Assembly (NCBI RefSeq): GCF_034627025.1
Contig: NZ_CP141050.1
Location: 496,001 to 560,000, forward strand
Length of the DNA: 64,000 nucleotides
Origin: Microvirga lotononidis
Lineage (GTDB): Bacteria > Pseudomonadota > Alphaproteobacteria > Rhizobiales > Beijerinckiaceae
Direction of reading: 5' to 3'
Each line of letters begins with the position of its first letter. The first letter of the stretch is position 1. The notes beneath the pieces are model-generated. The model had not been told where the DNA came from and searched no databases. It saw nothing but the letters and a program-made list of their open reading frames with translations. Of the stretch, positions 27,879 to 37,206 are shown piece after piece. A program made the translations under genes and the position numbers.

Positions 27879-29374
27879 TGGGTGCTCCGATCGCTGATGG
27901 GGAAGACGGGTTTGCGCAAGCGGCGATAATTCAGAGTCGCAATGGCGCTGGTGCAGGGCCCGGGCGTGCTGACGGTGTAGCTTCCGGCCATAATGGGATT
28001 ATAAGCCTTGCGATGAGCGACCGCCGCTTTCACGCCAATAGCGAAGAGGTCCTCGGGGATGATCCCCTGGGAGCGAAATTGGGCCAGATCGAAAGGCGGA
28101 GTCTTGCGGCTGGTCAACAGCACGGTGACGCCTTCGACGCGAATAACGGCCGAGGGGCCCATCGAGAAATGGATGCCACGGGAGGCTGCAAGGTGGCTAT
28201 GGCGGTCTTCCAGGGTGAAGCGGCCGTCACTGCGACTGATGAACTCCGCCTCTACCTCGAGAGGTGCGGCCCCGAGACGGCTGCCCTTGCCGCCGATGGA
28301 CAGGCGTCGCTTCTCGCCCTGTCTGGCATCTGCGAGGCTTTGCACGGCTGCGGCATCAGCGATCGCCACGGCGCAGTTGCGTAGACCATGGCGCAGAAAG
28401 CCGCGCAGGACCGCCGTGTCGTCTCCGGGCGCGCCACCGCCGATATTGTCGGCCGGTTCGACAACGATCCACGGTCCACCGTCGCGTGTACTGATTTCGG
28501 CCAATGCCTGGTCGAGGTCCCATTCCTGGGGAAGGCCGAGACCACGCATGGAGATCGCGAGAGCTTCAAGCCGGTCGAGAGCGTCTGTCGCGCCTGCCTC
28601 GTCGCCAGTTGTCGCGACCGAGAAGGCGACGCCCGCATCGGGAACGTCCGAGAAGGCGTAGCCAGCGACAACGTTTGCGACCCAGATGTCGGGGTTTTCT
28701 GCCTCGATCTGCCGTGCGAGCGCCGCAAGGTCGCGCATCGGACTGTCCGCCGTCCCGGTCCCCGGCGGAGGCCACATGATCGGAGCGATGCGGGCGAACA
28801 TCCGGGGCGAGCTTCCTTCATCGAGAGCCCGCGCGAGGAGGTAGGCCGAGCGGACCGCGGATTCGCGAGCGTCTGAGTGCGGATTTTCCCGATAGGCGAC
28901 AAGGCCGTTGGCGTGATGCGCCATTTTGGCCGTGAAGGTGGCGTGCAGGTCGAATACGCCGAAGACCGGAAGGTTCTCTGCGCCTGGGACAGAGCGCAGG
29001 CGTGCGAGCAGTTCCCCTTCGGGATCCTCGCACGCTGTCGTCACCATGGCCCCGTGCAGCCCGAGCCAGATTCCATCAAGCCCGGTGCCCGCGAGGGCTT
29101 GGCGCAACCCGCTCTCGACTTCAGCGCAGTATGTCTCGAACACCGCATGGTCCACGGTTCCGGACGGCAGGGCCGCATACTCGCAGATTGGCACGACCTC
29201 CCAGCCACGAGCTTCGGCGACCTCGAGAAATCCATCCGTGGTCGAGCCGTCGCCACGTCGGCGGAGAATCTCCTCGCCGCGATAGACCGTGAAATCGCCG
29301 AGCCCCGTGATCTCATCGACGAATGTGTGGGTCTCATGGAAGAGCCCTGCAAACAGAATCCTGCGCTTTGCCAT
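27875..29374 (-). CDS. M81 family metallopeptidase (MlrC-like), second
   Basis: A 499-residue protein starting MAKRRILFAGLFHETHTF. The metal-site residues correspond to H107 (GLHGAM), D142 and H144 (VFDLHATF) and H166 (ENPHSD), again with 24 residues between D and the last H. It is the most divergent of the three M81 copies in this window (FHETHTF instead of TETNTF; NPHSD instead of PHID). It heads the four-gene minus-strand operon and is preceded at about 120 bases by the promoter-like sequence at 29487-29502. Substrate unknown; a cytoplasmic peptide- or amide-hydrolysing role follows from the family. Confidence 0.87.
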   Translation of the reverse strand: MAKRRILFAGLFHETHTFVDEITGLGDFTVYRGEEILRRRGDGSTTDGFLEVAEARGWEVVPICEYAALPSGTVDHAVFETYCAEVESGLRQALAGTGLDGIWLGLHGAMVTTACEDPEGELLARLRSVPGAENLPVFGVFDLHATFTAKMAHHANGLVAYRENPHSDARESAVRSAYLLARALDEGSSPRMFARIAPIMWPPPGTGTADSPMRDLAALARQIEAENPDIWVANVVAGYAFSDVPDAGVAFSVATTGDEAGATDALDRLEALAISMRGLGLPQEWDLDQALAEISTRDGGPWIVVEPADNIGGGAPGDDTAVLRGFLRHGLRNCAVAIADAAAVQSLADARQGEKRRLSIGGKGSRLGAAPLEVEAEFISRSDGRFTLEDRHSHLAASRGIHFSMGPSAVIRVEGVTVLLTSRKTPPFDLAQFRSQGIIPEDLFAIGVKAAVAHRKAYNPIMAGSYTVSTPGPCTSAIATLNYRRLRKPVFPISDRSTQ

Positions 29375-29687
29375 TTGATGTATCCAGGCTGAAATCGACG
29401 TTCCCCATCAGCCGCCGGCTGATCTTGTCCTCTGACGGACGCACCTCCGTCCGGAAGGCCTTCACAGGCGATGTCTGTTCAGGTCATCCTACATTATAGA
29501 ACCACAACGAGTTAGGTGGCCGGAGAAGTGAACACGAACGTTCGGCGTCACGCAAGTCATCATTTCAATAAGAACAGTGGCGACAACATGAGAGTAGTTG
29601 ACACGGCGAAAATCCTAGCGGTTAATCTTGTGGCGACGTTCGAGAGCAGCATACTACAATGTGGAACGTCGTTTCGGAGGATCAGAT
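29375..29687. other. Divergent intergenic region between two M81 operons
   Basis: This 313-bp region contains start signals in both directions. For the leftward operon the TATAAT-containing sequence at 29487-29502 is the clear candidate. For the rightward M81 gene a GGAGG ribosome site is present just before its TTG start, but no clear promoter consensus was found. The middle part (29540-29640) is AT-richer than its surroundings. Confidence 0.5.
29487..29502 (-). promoter_or_regulatory. Promoter/operator-like sequence shared with 44410-44425
   Basis: Read on the minus strand the sequence is GTTCTATAATGTAGGA and contains a perfect TATAAT (29493-29498) about 120 bases upstream of the second M81 gene. 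A near-identical 16-mer (one mismatch) lies upstream of the minus-strand dipeptide-binding protein gene, and ACCTAAC occurs just upstream in both. No good -35 hexamer is seen, so an activator such as one of the local IclR proteins may be needed. The assignment is inference. Confidence 0.5.
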
Positions 29688-31151
29688 TTGCGTATCTTCG
29701 TTGCTTCGCTCGCCACCGAGACGAACACCTTCTCGCCGCTGTTCGTCGATCGCCGCGCCTTTGAAGAGGCTTTTTATTGCCCACCGGGAGAGCACCCGCC
29801 GACTGCGACGCTCTGCTCCGCGCCGATGGTCGCTGCGCGACGGCGGGCTGAAACGGATGGTTTCACGCTGATCGAAGGCACAGCCACGTGGGCGGAACCG
29901 GCCGGCCTGGTCTCACGGGAGGCGTATGAATCCCTGCGTGACGAGATCCTCGGTCAGCTCAAGGCGGCCATGCCTGTCGATGTTGCTCTGTTCGGTCTGC
30001 ACGGCGCCATGGTCGCGCGCGATTATGACGATTGCGAGGGAGACCTTCTGGCAAGGGTTCGCGAGATCGTCGGGCCCGATTGCGTAATGGGTGCTGAACT
30101 CGACATGCATTGCCACCTCACGCCGAAGCGTGTCGAGGCGGCCGATGTACTTCTGACCTTCAAGGAATTCCCGCACATCGACTTTCTCGATAGGGCGGAG
30201 GATCTCGTCGACCTCTGCCTGCGGGCCGCCCGCCGGGAGGTGAAGCCTGTTCCCGCCGTCTTCGATTGCCGCTCCCTGTCGGGATTCATGACGAGCAGCG
30301 AGCCTGGCCGCAGTTTTGTGGACCGTATCATGGCCATGGAGGGTAGGGACGGTATTCTCAGCATTTCCGTCGCGCATGGCTTTCAGGCCGCGGATGTCTA
30401 CGACGTTGGCACCAAGGTTCTCGTTATAGCCGATGGTGAGGAGAACCGCGCAAAGGCAGACGCGCTGGCCGCGTCGCTCGGACGGGAGATCTTCGGATGG
30501 CAGCGCACGGCGCCCGGACCGTATCATTATACCCCTGAGGAAGCGATCGAGAAGGCGCTCGCTGAGCCGGGACAGCCGATCGTCTTCGCCGACCGGTGGG
30601 ACAATCCGGGCGGCGGGGTTGCCGGGGACTCGACCGTGATGATCGAGGCCCTCTTAAAACATCCGGATATTCCGGCCGCTATCGGCGCGCTGTGGGACCC
30701 GGTAGCCGTATCCCTCTGTCGTGCTGCCGGGGTCGGCGCCCGCATCCCCTTGCGCTTCTGCGGCAAGGCGACCCCACAATCGGGCTCGCCCATCGACGCG
30801 GAAGTCGTCGTGAAGGGAGTGAGCGACGAACTCACGATCCCGTTTGAGGAGAGCATCGTCTCGCTTGGACCGGCTGCGGCCATCTCCATCGGCGAGCTTG
30901 ACGTCGTGCTCGTGAGCGGGCGAGCCCAGACTTTCAGCCCGCCTGCCTTTACAAAGCTAGGCATCGATCTCGCGCGGAAGAAGATCGTCGTCGTTAAGTC
31001 GTCCAACCACTTCTATGCGGCCTTCGCGCCGATTGCCGCGAAAGTCCATTATCTCAATACCGGTGGCCCTTATCCTTACGATGCGACAAAGGTCGAGTAT
31101 CGTAAGGCGCGGCGCCCGCTAGCTCCTCTGGATCCCCACCCATGGCTTTGA
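29688..31151 (+). CDS. M81 family metallopeptidase (MlrC-like), third
   Basis: A TTG start at 29688 with GGAGG seven bases upstream gives 487 residues beginning (M)RIFVASLATETNTFS, aligned with the first M81 protein; the ATG at 29628 would add an unrelated N-terminus. Metal residues are H105 (GLHGAM), D139 and H141 (ELDMHCH) and H163 (FPHID). It resembles the 24519-25985 protein along its length more than the second copy. It heads a plus-strand operon and overlaps the D-amino-acid-type PLP gene by ten bases, indicating coupled translation. Cytoplasmic hydrolase of unknown substrate. Confidence 0.87.
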   Translation: MRIFVASLATETNTFSPLFVDRRAFEEAFYCPPGEHPPTATLCSAPMVAARRRAETDGFTLIEGTATWAEPAGLVSREAYESLRDEILGQLKAAMPVDVALFGLHGAMVARDYDDCEGDLLARVREIVGPDCVMGAELDMHCHLTPKRVEAADVLLTFKEFPHIDFLDRAEDLVDLCLRAARREVKPVPAVFDCRSLSGFMTSSEPGRSFVDRIMAMEGRDGILSISVAHGFQAADVYDVGTKVLVIADGEENRAKADALAASLGREIFGWQRTAPGPYHYTPEEAIEKALAEPGQPIVFADRWDNPGGGVAGDSTVMIEALLKHPDIPAAIGALWDPVAVSLCRAAGVGARIPLRFCGKATPQSGSPIDAEVVVKGVSDELTIPFEESIVSLGPAAAISIGELDVVLVSGRAQTFSPPAFTKLGIDLARKKIVVVKSSNHFYAAFAPIAAKVHYLNTGGPYPYDATKVEYRKARRPLAPLDPHPWL

Positions 31152-32443
31152 TTCCCCGTCTCGATATCGCGGCGCTTGATGCGCAACTGGTTGACCCACT
31201 CACTAAGGGTCTTCCCTTCAACGCGCCCGCGTTGCGGCTCGGAGATATCGGTGCCCAAGGTTGGAATGTTCTGGAAGGCGACGTGCCGATGCCGGTGGCG
31301 GTGATCCGCCAGGCCCGCGTGGAGGCCAACAGCGCCTGGATGGCTGCGTTCACGCAGGGGAACGGTCTTGTGATCGCTCCCCATGGCAAGACCACCATGG
31401 CGCCTTACCTGTTCGACCTGCAGATTGCCGACGGCGCCTGGGCGATCACGGTCGCTACGGTGCAGCAAATGCAGGTATGCCGACACTTCGGCGTATGCCG
31501 TGTCCTGATGGCCAATCAACCAATCGGTCAGCAAGCTGTGAACGCCTGCTTCGCCGCCCTCGCGGACAGAGAATTCGAGCTCTATTGTCTCGTGGATGGG
31601 GAAGAGGGGCTGAGACAGCTCGCCGAAGGGGCGGGCCGTGCTCAGCCGCCCGCAGGCAATCCGCTGCGCGTGCTCGTAGAGGTTGGGTTCCCGGGTGGAC
31701 GCACCGGTGCCCGCACCCCGGAGACGGCGCTGGCACTCGCCCGAAAGATCGCCGCGACGGAAGGGCTCGCACTCGCAGGATTCGAGTGCTTCGAGGGCCT
31801 GTTGCCGGCCCCGGAGGCCGTGGACGAGCTTCTGGACGTGGTCGCTGACCTTACACGTCAGGCCATTGCCGAGGGCCTGCTGCCAAGCAGCGGACCGGTC
31901 ATCATCAGCGCCGGCGGATCAGCCTTCTTCGATCGGGTCGGCGAACGCTTCAATGCACACGACTTCCCGGCGCCGGTCCTACGGGTGTTGCGGTCCGGCT
32001 GCTATCTGACGCATGACTGCATGGGTTACGCGGCTGCCTTCGAGCGGATCTGTCAGCAGACCCGACTTACCCTGCCACCGGGCGGCCTCGTTCCGGCTCT
32101 TGAGGTCTGGGCACAGGTTCAATCCGTGCCTGAGGCGAGGCGGGCTCTCCTGTCCATGGGCAAGCGCGATGTCGGTTTCGATGCGGGCCTGCCGATTCCT
32201 CAATACTGGTACCGTCCAGGCAGCGCGATGGAGGAGCCTCAGCCGATACCGCCCGGGTACAAGACCGCCGCTCTCAATGACCAGCATTGTCATCTGGAAT
32301 TGCCGCAAGGCAGCGAACTCCAGGTCGGTGACCTCGTGGGGTTCGGCATCGGCCACCCGTGCACGACCTTCGATCGTTGGTCACTGCTGCTGGCCGTCGA
32401 CGAGGACTACAACGTTCTCAAGGCGGTGAAGACGTTCTTCTGA
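31142..32443 (+). CDS. D-threonine aldolase/D-serine deaminase-like PLP enzyme (fold type III)
   Basis: The 433-residue protein has an alanine-racemase-like N-terminal barrel with the PLP lysine K83 in APHGKTTMAP and a C-terminal domain containing NDQHCHLELP, where His and Cys can bind a divalent metal as in DSD1-type D-serine dehydratases and D-threonine aldolases. Annotated relatives are called amino acid deaminase or D-TA family enzymes, and they act on D-amino acids. It is translationally coupled to the third M81 peptidase gene. Together they suggest processing of peptides or amides that contain D- or otherwise unusual hydroxy amino acids. Confidence 0.83.
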   Translation: MALIPRLDIAALDAQLVDPLTKGLPFNAPALRLGDIGAQGWNVLEGDVPMPVAVIRQARVEANSAWMAAFTQGNGLVIAPHGKTTMAPYLFDLQIADGAWAITVATVQQMQVCRHFGVCRVLMANQPIGQQAVNACFAALADREFELYCLVDGEEGLRQLAEGAGRAQPPAGNPLRVLVEVGFPGGRTGARTPETALALARKIAATEGLALAGFECFEGLLPAPEAVDELLDVVADLTRQAIAEGLLPSSGPVIISAGGSAFFDRVGERFNAHDFPAPVLRVLRSGCYLTHDCMGYAAAFERICQQTRLTLPPGGLVPALEVWAQVQSVPEARRALLSMGKRDVGFDAGLPIPQYWYRPGSAMEEPQPIPPGYKTAALNDQHCHLELPQGSELQVGDLVGFGIGHPCTTFDRWSLLLAVDEDYNVLKAVKTFF

Positions 32444-32504
32444 AGCCCCGACGGGGGAGATGGCGAGGGCCGGCGCCGCTTCCGGCCCGATGTGGAGGAG
32501 ACCG

Positions 32505-33302
32505 ATGCGTAAGGACGGCCAGGACTACATCGTTCAGCCGGTGATGAAGGCGCTGGAGGTGCTCGACTACGTGGCGAAACAGGGGCGGGACGTGACCCTG
32601 ACGGAGACAGTCAATCGGCTCAAGCTGCCTAAGACCACCGTCTTCCGCTATCTCCAGACGCTTTCCGCCGCCTCCTTCCTGGAATACGACCTGCATCGCG
32701 ACCGCTATCGCGCGGGGCCGCGCTTTCGTCACCTTGCCGACGTCGACCGCAGCCTGCAACGGCTCCGTACGGCTGTGCAGCCGGAAATGCACGATCTCTC
32801 CGAACGGTTCGGTGAAACGATTAATCTCGCCATTCTGGCGCAGAAGGCCATTGTCTACATCGATATCGTCGACCGAGGCCGCGCGCCGCGAACGGAGGCG
32901 CGGGTGGGGCAGCGTCACCCGGTCCACTCCACCTCGCTGGGAAAAGCCATTGCGGCGCATCTGCCTGACGAGGAGTTTGAAGCACTTTGTATGCCGCTCC
33001 TCCCGGCACGGACAATCCACACCGTGACGGACGGCCGCTTCCTGCGCCGGCAGGTCGATCATATTCGTCAACAGGGATATGCGCTGGACATGGGCGAGAA
33101 TGAAGACGGGCACATGTGCATCGGCGTGCCCATTCTCGATGATTGCGGGCGGCCGGTCGCTGCCATCAGTCTGTCTGCTCCGGAGCCGCGCCTTGCGCCA
33201 ACACGACGCCTTGAAGCCGCCGCTGCCTTGAGGGCGTCCGCCGATCGGATCGTTGAGAAGATCTACGGAAACAGGCGCTTCGACGCGGTTGCGCTTGCCT
33301 GA
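32505..33302 (+). CDS. IclR family transcriptional regulator, first
   Basis: The ATG at 32505 follows GGAGGAG and gives 265 residues; the open frame from 32460 is longer but unsupported. The N-terminal winged helix contains KALEVLDYVAKQG, TLTETVNRLKLPKTTVFRYL, and the C-terminal IclR effector domain contains HPVHSTSLGKAIAAHLP and MGENEDGHMCIGVPI. IclR proteins sense small catabolic intermediates. It lies 61 bases after the D-amino-acid-type PLP gene and before the dipeptide importer, so it probably controls one or both of these. Confidence 0.87.
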   Translation: MRKDGQDYIVQPVMKALEVLDYVAKQGRDVTLTETVNRLKLPKTTVFRYLQTLSAASFLEYDLHRDRYRAGPRFRHLADVDRSLQRLRTAVQPEMHDLSERFGETINLAILAQKAIVYIDIVDRGRAPRTEARVGQRHPVHSTSLGKAIAAHLPDEEFEALCMPLLPARTIHTVTDGRFLRRQVDHIRQQGYALDMGENEDGHMCIGVPILDDCGRPVAAISLSAPEPRLAPTRRLEAAAALRASADRIVEKIYGNRRFDAVALA

Positions 33303-33379
33303 GGTTGTTTCTCAAGGCGAAACCGGGTGGCGTTGACCTTAGCGCCAACCGGCTTCTAGCGTAGTCGCACGGCCCGTGG

Positions 33380-33397
33380 TGCATCCTAAACGATGCA
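33380..33397. promoter_or_regulatory. Inverted repeat TGCATC-N6-GATGCA
   Basis: Two perfect six-base arms (33380-33385 and 33392-33397) flank CTAAAC. The site is 166 bases upstream of the dipeptide-binding protein gene and 78 bases after the IclR gene. It could be an operator for a dimeric regulator such as IclR. There is no T-run, so a terminator is unlikely. Confidence 0.35.
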
Positions 33398-33563
33398 ACT
33401 CCGTGACGTCATGACCAGAAAAACCCGGCGTGACGTGGGGAGGCGGAGCAAAACGTTGGGCAAGGCTGCCGCCGAGCACCCGGATTTCGACTTTGCCGGG
33501 GTTGAACCTTGGCAGGCCCAAGACGTGAAAAAGTTCATAAACCAGAGGATCAGGAGCGTTGCC

Positions 33564-35111
33564 ATGAGAAACAGGCGTATCCCATTCACCAAAGTTCTAG
33601 GAGCGTTCGCTTTTACCGCGATGGCGGCCATTGCTGCTCCGGACCATGCTCATGCGCAGAAGCTCAAGGGAACCACGCTTCGGGTCGCGGTCGTCGCCGA
33701 CATGACCAACTTCGACCCGATGCAGTTCTCGCTCGTCAATTTCCATCTCATCAAGAACCTCTACGACAGCCTCATCGAATACACGCCCGATGGAAAAGCC
33801 GTGCCGAGCCTCGCGACGGAATGGTCCATCGGCGAGAACAACAAGTCGGTGCGCGTCACATTGCGGAAAGGGGTTCTCTTCCATAGCGGGGCGCCGCTGA
33901 CCTCGGCGGATGTGGCCGCAACGCTGAAAAAGGCGTCCGATCCGGCGAAGGGCAAAAACGTCTATGCAACCATGGGGATCGTCCAGGATTGGACGACGCC
34001 GGATGAGCAGACCATCGTCATCAACTTCAAAGCTCCCGTGCCGGAGCGCCAGATCCTCGATCTGCTCCAGTTCACGATGCCCATCGAGGCGGCCGGCATC
34101 GATACGGTGGAGACCAAGCCAGCCGGCACCGGTGCCTACATGCTGGCCGGACGTGCCGTCGGCCAGAGTGTGACGCTCAAGGCCAATCCCAAGTATTGGC
34201 GCGAGGGTGAGCCCATCAGCCAAGAGATCCGCTTCACGGTCTTCAGCGACGACGCAGCTGCGAGCGCCGCGCTGGAATCGGGCGCGGCCGATATCATCTA
34301 TGGTGGTGGCGCCCGGAGCGCCGTACGTCTGCGCGATTCCGGGTTCACCGTCACGCGTGGACCGGGACCCTTGGTGCAGGTGTTCCGCATCAACACTACC
34401 CGCCCGCCGTTCAACAACGAGAAATTCCGCCAAGCCTTCAACTACCTGATGGATCGCGAAGGTATTCTGCGGGTCGGCTACGCCGGTCTCGGCGAGCCGG
34501 TCGCGCTTCCTTGGGCGCCCGCGAGCCCGGCCTTCGATGCGGCCTACCTCAAGGAGTTTGCCTACAACCCCGAGAAGGCCAAGGCGCTCCTCGCGGAATC
34601 GGGGCTCTCGAAGGAGCAGATGAGCAACTGGAAACTTCTCGTCTATGGGACTGACCAGCCGACGGTGGTGATCAGCCAAATCGTGCAGAGTACGCTGGCC
34701 GAAGTTGGGATCGACGTAAAGCTCGATGTGCTGGAAGGTTCCGAATACGTGAAGGCGCAGCTCGCCGGTGAGTACCAGGCCACCTTCGGTGGCGTGGGCA
34801 ACGTGCAGAAGTTTCCGTCCCGCGTCGCCACCAACAGCATTTATCGCACCAAGGACAACCCGGTCCTGAAGGAGCCGCATCCATTCCCGGATTACCTGGC
34901 GGCGATCGAGCGGGTCAACACCACCTATGGCTCTCAGGAGGAGGTCAAGGCAGCGTACGACAATCTCAACCGCGTGCTGGTGAAGAGCGCATTCGCTATC
35001 CCGACCAACTCCTATGATGTGGGCCTCATCGTATCCTCGCCCAAGCTCGACGGGTTTACGCCGGACATCGACAACCTGTTCGTGGCCCGCACGATCGGAT
35101 TGAAGAAATGA
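33564..35111 (+). CDS. Dipeptide/oligopeptide ABC transporter substrate-binding protein, first system
   Basis: The ATG at 33564 has CAGGAG upstream and gives 515 residues beginning with a signal peptide (VLGAFAFTAMAAIAAPDHAHAQ). The mature part is an SBP_bac_5 protein: LRVAVVADMTNFDPMQF, LYDSLIEYTPDGKAVPSLA, FHSGAPLTSADVAATLKK. These periplasmic receptors bind peptides, but also opines, nickel or sugars in some cases. Frames reaching 33393 lack ribosome support. It is followed directly by the fused ATPase and two permeases of the same system. Confidence 0.87.
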   Translation: MRNRRIPFTKVLGAFAFTAMAAIAAPDHAHAQKLKGTTLRVAVVADMTNFDPMQFSLVNFHLIKNLYDSLIEYTPDGKAVPSLATEWSIGENNKSVRVTLRKGVLFHSGAPLTSADVAATLKKASDPAKGKNVYATMGIVQDWTTPDEQTIVINFKAPVPERQILDLLQFTMPIEAAGIDTVETKPAGTGAYMLAGRAVGQSVTLKANPKYWREGEPISQEIRFTVFSDDAAASAALESGAADIIYGGGARSAVRLRDSGFTVTRGPGPLVQVFRINTTRPPFNNEKFRQAFNYLMDREGILRVGYAGLGEPVALPWAPASPAFDAAYLKEFAYNPEKAKALLAESGLSKEQMSNWKLLVYGTDQPTVVISQIVQSTLAEVGIDVKLDVLEGSEYVKAQLAGEYQATFGGVGNVQKFPSRVATNSIYRTKDNPVLKEPHPFPDYLAAIERVNTTYGSQEEVKAAYDNLNRVLVKSAFAIPTNSYDVGLIVSSPKLDGFTPDIDNLFVARTIGLKK

Positions 35112-35112
35112 G

Positions 35113-37206
35113 GTGGTCGCCAGTGACGTTCTCGCGCAAGTACAGGGCGCGCCGTTGACGACGCCAATTCTGTCCGTGCGTGATCTGACCGTCGCGTTCG
35201 GCGCCGAGCAATCGGTGTCCGTCGTACGCGGCATCAGTTTCGACGTGTTCGCGAACGAGGTGTTCTGCATCGTTGGCGAATCCGGTTCCGGCAAGAGTGT
35301 TACCTCGCTCGCAGTCGCCGGACTGCTGCCGGGTGGCGCAAAGATCTCGGGCTCGATCCGCCTCGGGGGAACGGAGATCGTGGGCGCGGCCCCCGAAACC
35401 CTACGGCAGGTTCGGGGCCGGGACCTTGGGTTCATCTTCCAGGACCCGGCCACAACGTTGAACCCTGTCCTGCGCGTCGGGCGCCAGATTGTGGAGGGCG
35501 AGGTTACTCACGGCCGCCTCAAACCCTCCGACGCGAATGAGCGCGCTGCCGAGCTGCTGCGAGAGGTGGACATCGCCGATCCGGTCAACCGGGTCCAGCA
35601 ATATCCGCACCAGTTTTCGGGCGGTATGCGCCAGCGGGCCGTGATCGCCATGGCTATGGCGGGCCGGCCGAGGCTCATCATCGCGGACGAGCCGACCACG
35701 GCCCTAGACGTGACCGTCCAGGCGCAGGTTCTGTCGCTCCTCCAGCGCCGACAAGCGGACACGTCCGCCGCCGTCATCCTGATCACCCATGATCTCGGTG
35801 TGGTCGCCGAGGTCGCTCACCGCGTTGCGGTCATGTATGCCGGGCGCATCGTCGAAACCGGCACGGTCGACGAGATTTTCTCCTCGCCACGCCATCCTTA
35901 TACCCGGGCTCTGCTCCGCAGCATTCCGCGGGGCGAGGCGGTTGGTGCGAGGCTTGATGCCATCCCGGGCCAGCCGGCCACGGCGGAGACACTCCCAGGC
36001 GGTTGCCCCTTCCATCCGCGTTGTGCCCTCGGCAGCGGCCGGGCCACGTGCCGGACGGAGGAGCCTCCACTGCGAACCGTCGGAAGCGGGCACAAGGCGG
36101 CATGCCATTTCGTCGATGAGACACGGGCGCCTGTTAGCCTGCGCCGCGAAGAGTTTCTCGCTCCCACAAGCAGCTCAATCGGGCAGCCTCTTCTCGAAAT
36201 TGATGCCCTGAAGGTTCACTTTCCGGTGCGGGCGGGCATTCTCAAGCGCGTCGTCGGATGGGTGCGCGCCGTGGATGGGGTCAGTCTCACGGTGCGGGCG
36301 GGCGAGACGGTGAGCCTTGTCGGTGAGTCCGGCTGCGGGAAGACGACCACAGCCCGCACGATCATGGGGCTGGTCCGGGCCTCCGCGGGCGACGTACGCT
36401 TCGCGGGGCGCTCGATTGTCAACCTGTCCGCCGGACGAATGCGCGAGGCACGCCGGTGGATGCAATATGTCTTCCAGGATCCCTATGCGGCCCTTAATCC
36501 GGTTCTGCCGGTAGAGGAGATCGTGGCTGAGCCCCTGCGCCTGCACGGCCTTTATGAGGAAGCGGGGGGAGCAAGGCGTATCGCCGAGCTGTTCGAAATG
36601 GTCGGCCTGTCGCGGACCATGTTCGGTCGCTATCCGAGCGAGTTCTCGGGCGGGCAGCGCCAGCGTATCGGAATCGCCCGGGCGCTTGCCCTCAACCCAC
36701 GCCTGCTCATCCTCGACGAGCCCGTCTCCGCGCTCGATGTCTCCATTCAGGCGCAGGTTCTCAACCTTCTTCAGGATTTGCAGAAGGAGTTGCGTCTCGC
36801 CTATCTCTTCATCTCCCACAACCTGTCGGTCGTGCAGCACATTTCGGATCGTGTCGCCGTTATGTATCTCGGCCGCATCATCGAGCAGGCGACCCGGGAT
36901 GAGCTATACGACGCGCCGAGCCATCCCTATACGCAGAGCTTGCTGTCAGCGGCGCCGGTTGCCGATCCATCCTTTGGCCGGACGCGAAGGCGCATCGTTC
37001 TCGAGGGCGAGATTCCCAATCCCGCAGCTCCCCCGCCAGGCTGCACCTTTCATCCCCGGTGCTTCCGGACAAACGACCGCTGCCGTCGGGAAGTGCCGGG
37101 TGCGCTGCACTTGCCGGGCGCCTCGACCCTCGTCGCCTGCCACTATCCCGATGTCGCTCAAGCGGGTCCCACAATCCGCAAGGCTTCGATGGAGTTTGGA
37201 GAATGA
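35113..37206 (+). CDS. Fused dipeptide ABC transporter ATP-binding protein (DppD-DppF in one chain)
   Basis: A GTG start at 35113, one base after the previous stop, gives 697 residues with two ATPase halves. Half one has Walker A GESGSGKS at 55-62, [16 protein letters not shown] and [11 protein letters not shown]. Half two, after about residue 360, has Walker A GESGCGKT near 404-411, FSGGQRQRIGIARALA and LDEPVSALDVS. Each half ends with the oligopeptide-type C-terminal motif (GCPFHPRC; GCTFHPRC). Dpp/Opp ATPases are usually two separate proteins, although fused forms like GsiA/YejF are known. It overlaps the next permease gene by four bases. Confidence 0.9.
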   Translation: MVASDVLAQVQGAPLTTPILSVRDLTVAFGAEQSVSVVRGISFDVFANEVFCIVGESGSGKSVTSLAVAGLLPGGAKISGSIRLGGTEIVGAAPETLRQVRGRDLGFIFQDPATTLNPVLRVGRQIVEGEVTHGRLKPSDANERAAELLREVDIADPVNRVQQYPHQFSGGMRQRAVIAMAMAGRPRLIIADEPTTALDVTVQAQVLSLLQRRQADTSAAVILITHDLGVVAEVAHRVAVMYAGRIVETGTVDEIFSSPRHPYTRALLRSIPRGEAVGARLDAIPGQPATAETLPGGCPFHPRCALGSGRATCRTEEPPLRTVGSGHKAACHFVDETRAPVSLRREEFLAPTSSSIGQPLLEIDALKVHFPVRAGILKRVVGWVRAVDGVSLTVRAGETVSLVGESGCGKTTTARTIMGLVRASAGDVRFAGRSIVNLSAGRMREARRWMQYVFQDPYAALNPVLPVEEIVAEPLRLHGLYEEAGGARRIAELFEMVGLSRTMFGRYPSEFSGGQRQRIGIARALALNPRLLILDEPVSALDVSIQAQVLNLLQDLQKELRLAYLFISHNLSVVQHISDRVAVMYLGRIIEQATRDELYDAPSHPYTQSLLSAAPVADPSFGRTRRRIVLEGEIPNPAAPPPGCTFHPRCFRTNDRCRREVPGALHLPGASTLVACHYPDVAQAGPTIRKASMEFGE

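Noticed and set aside
33597..35453. Minus-strand open frame of 618 codons
   Set aside because: It is fully antisense to the dipeptide receptor and ATPase genes, which have clear family motifs, signal peptide and ribosome sites. The minus product has no recognisable domain; it is a high-GC shadow.
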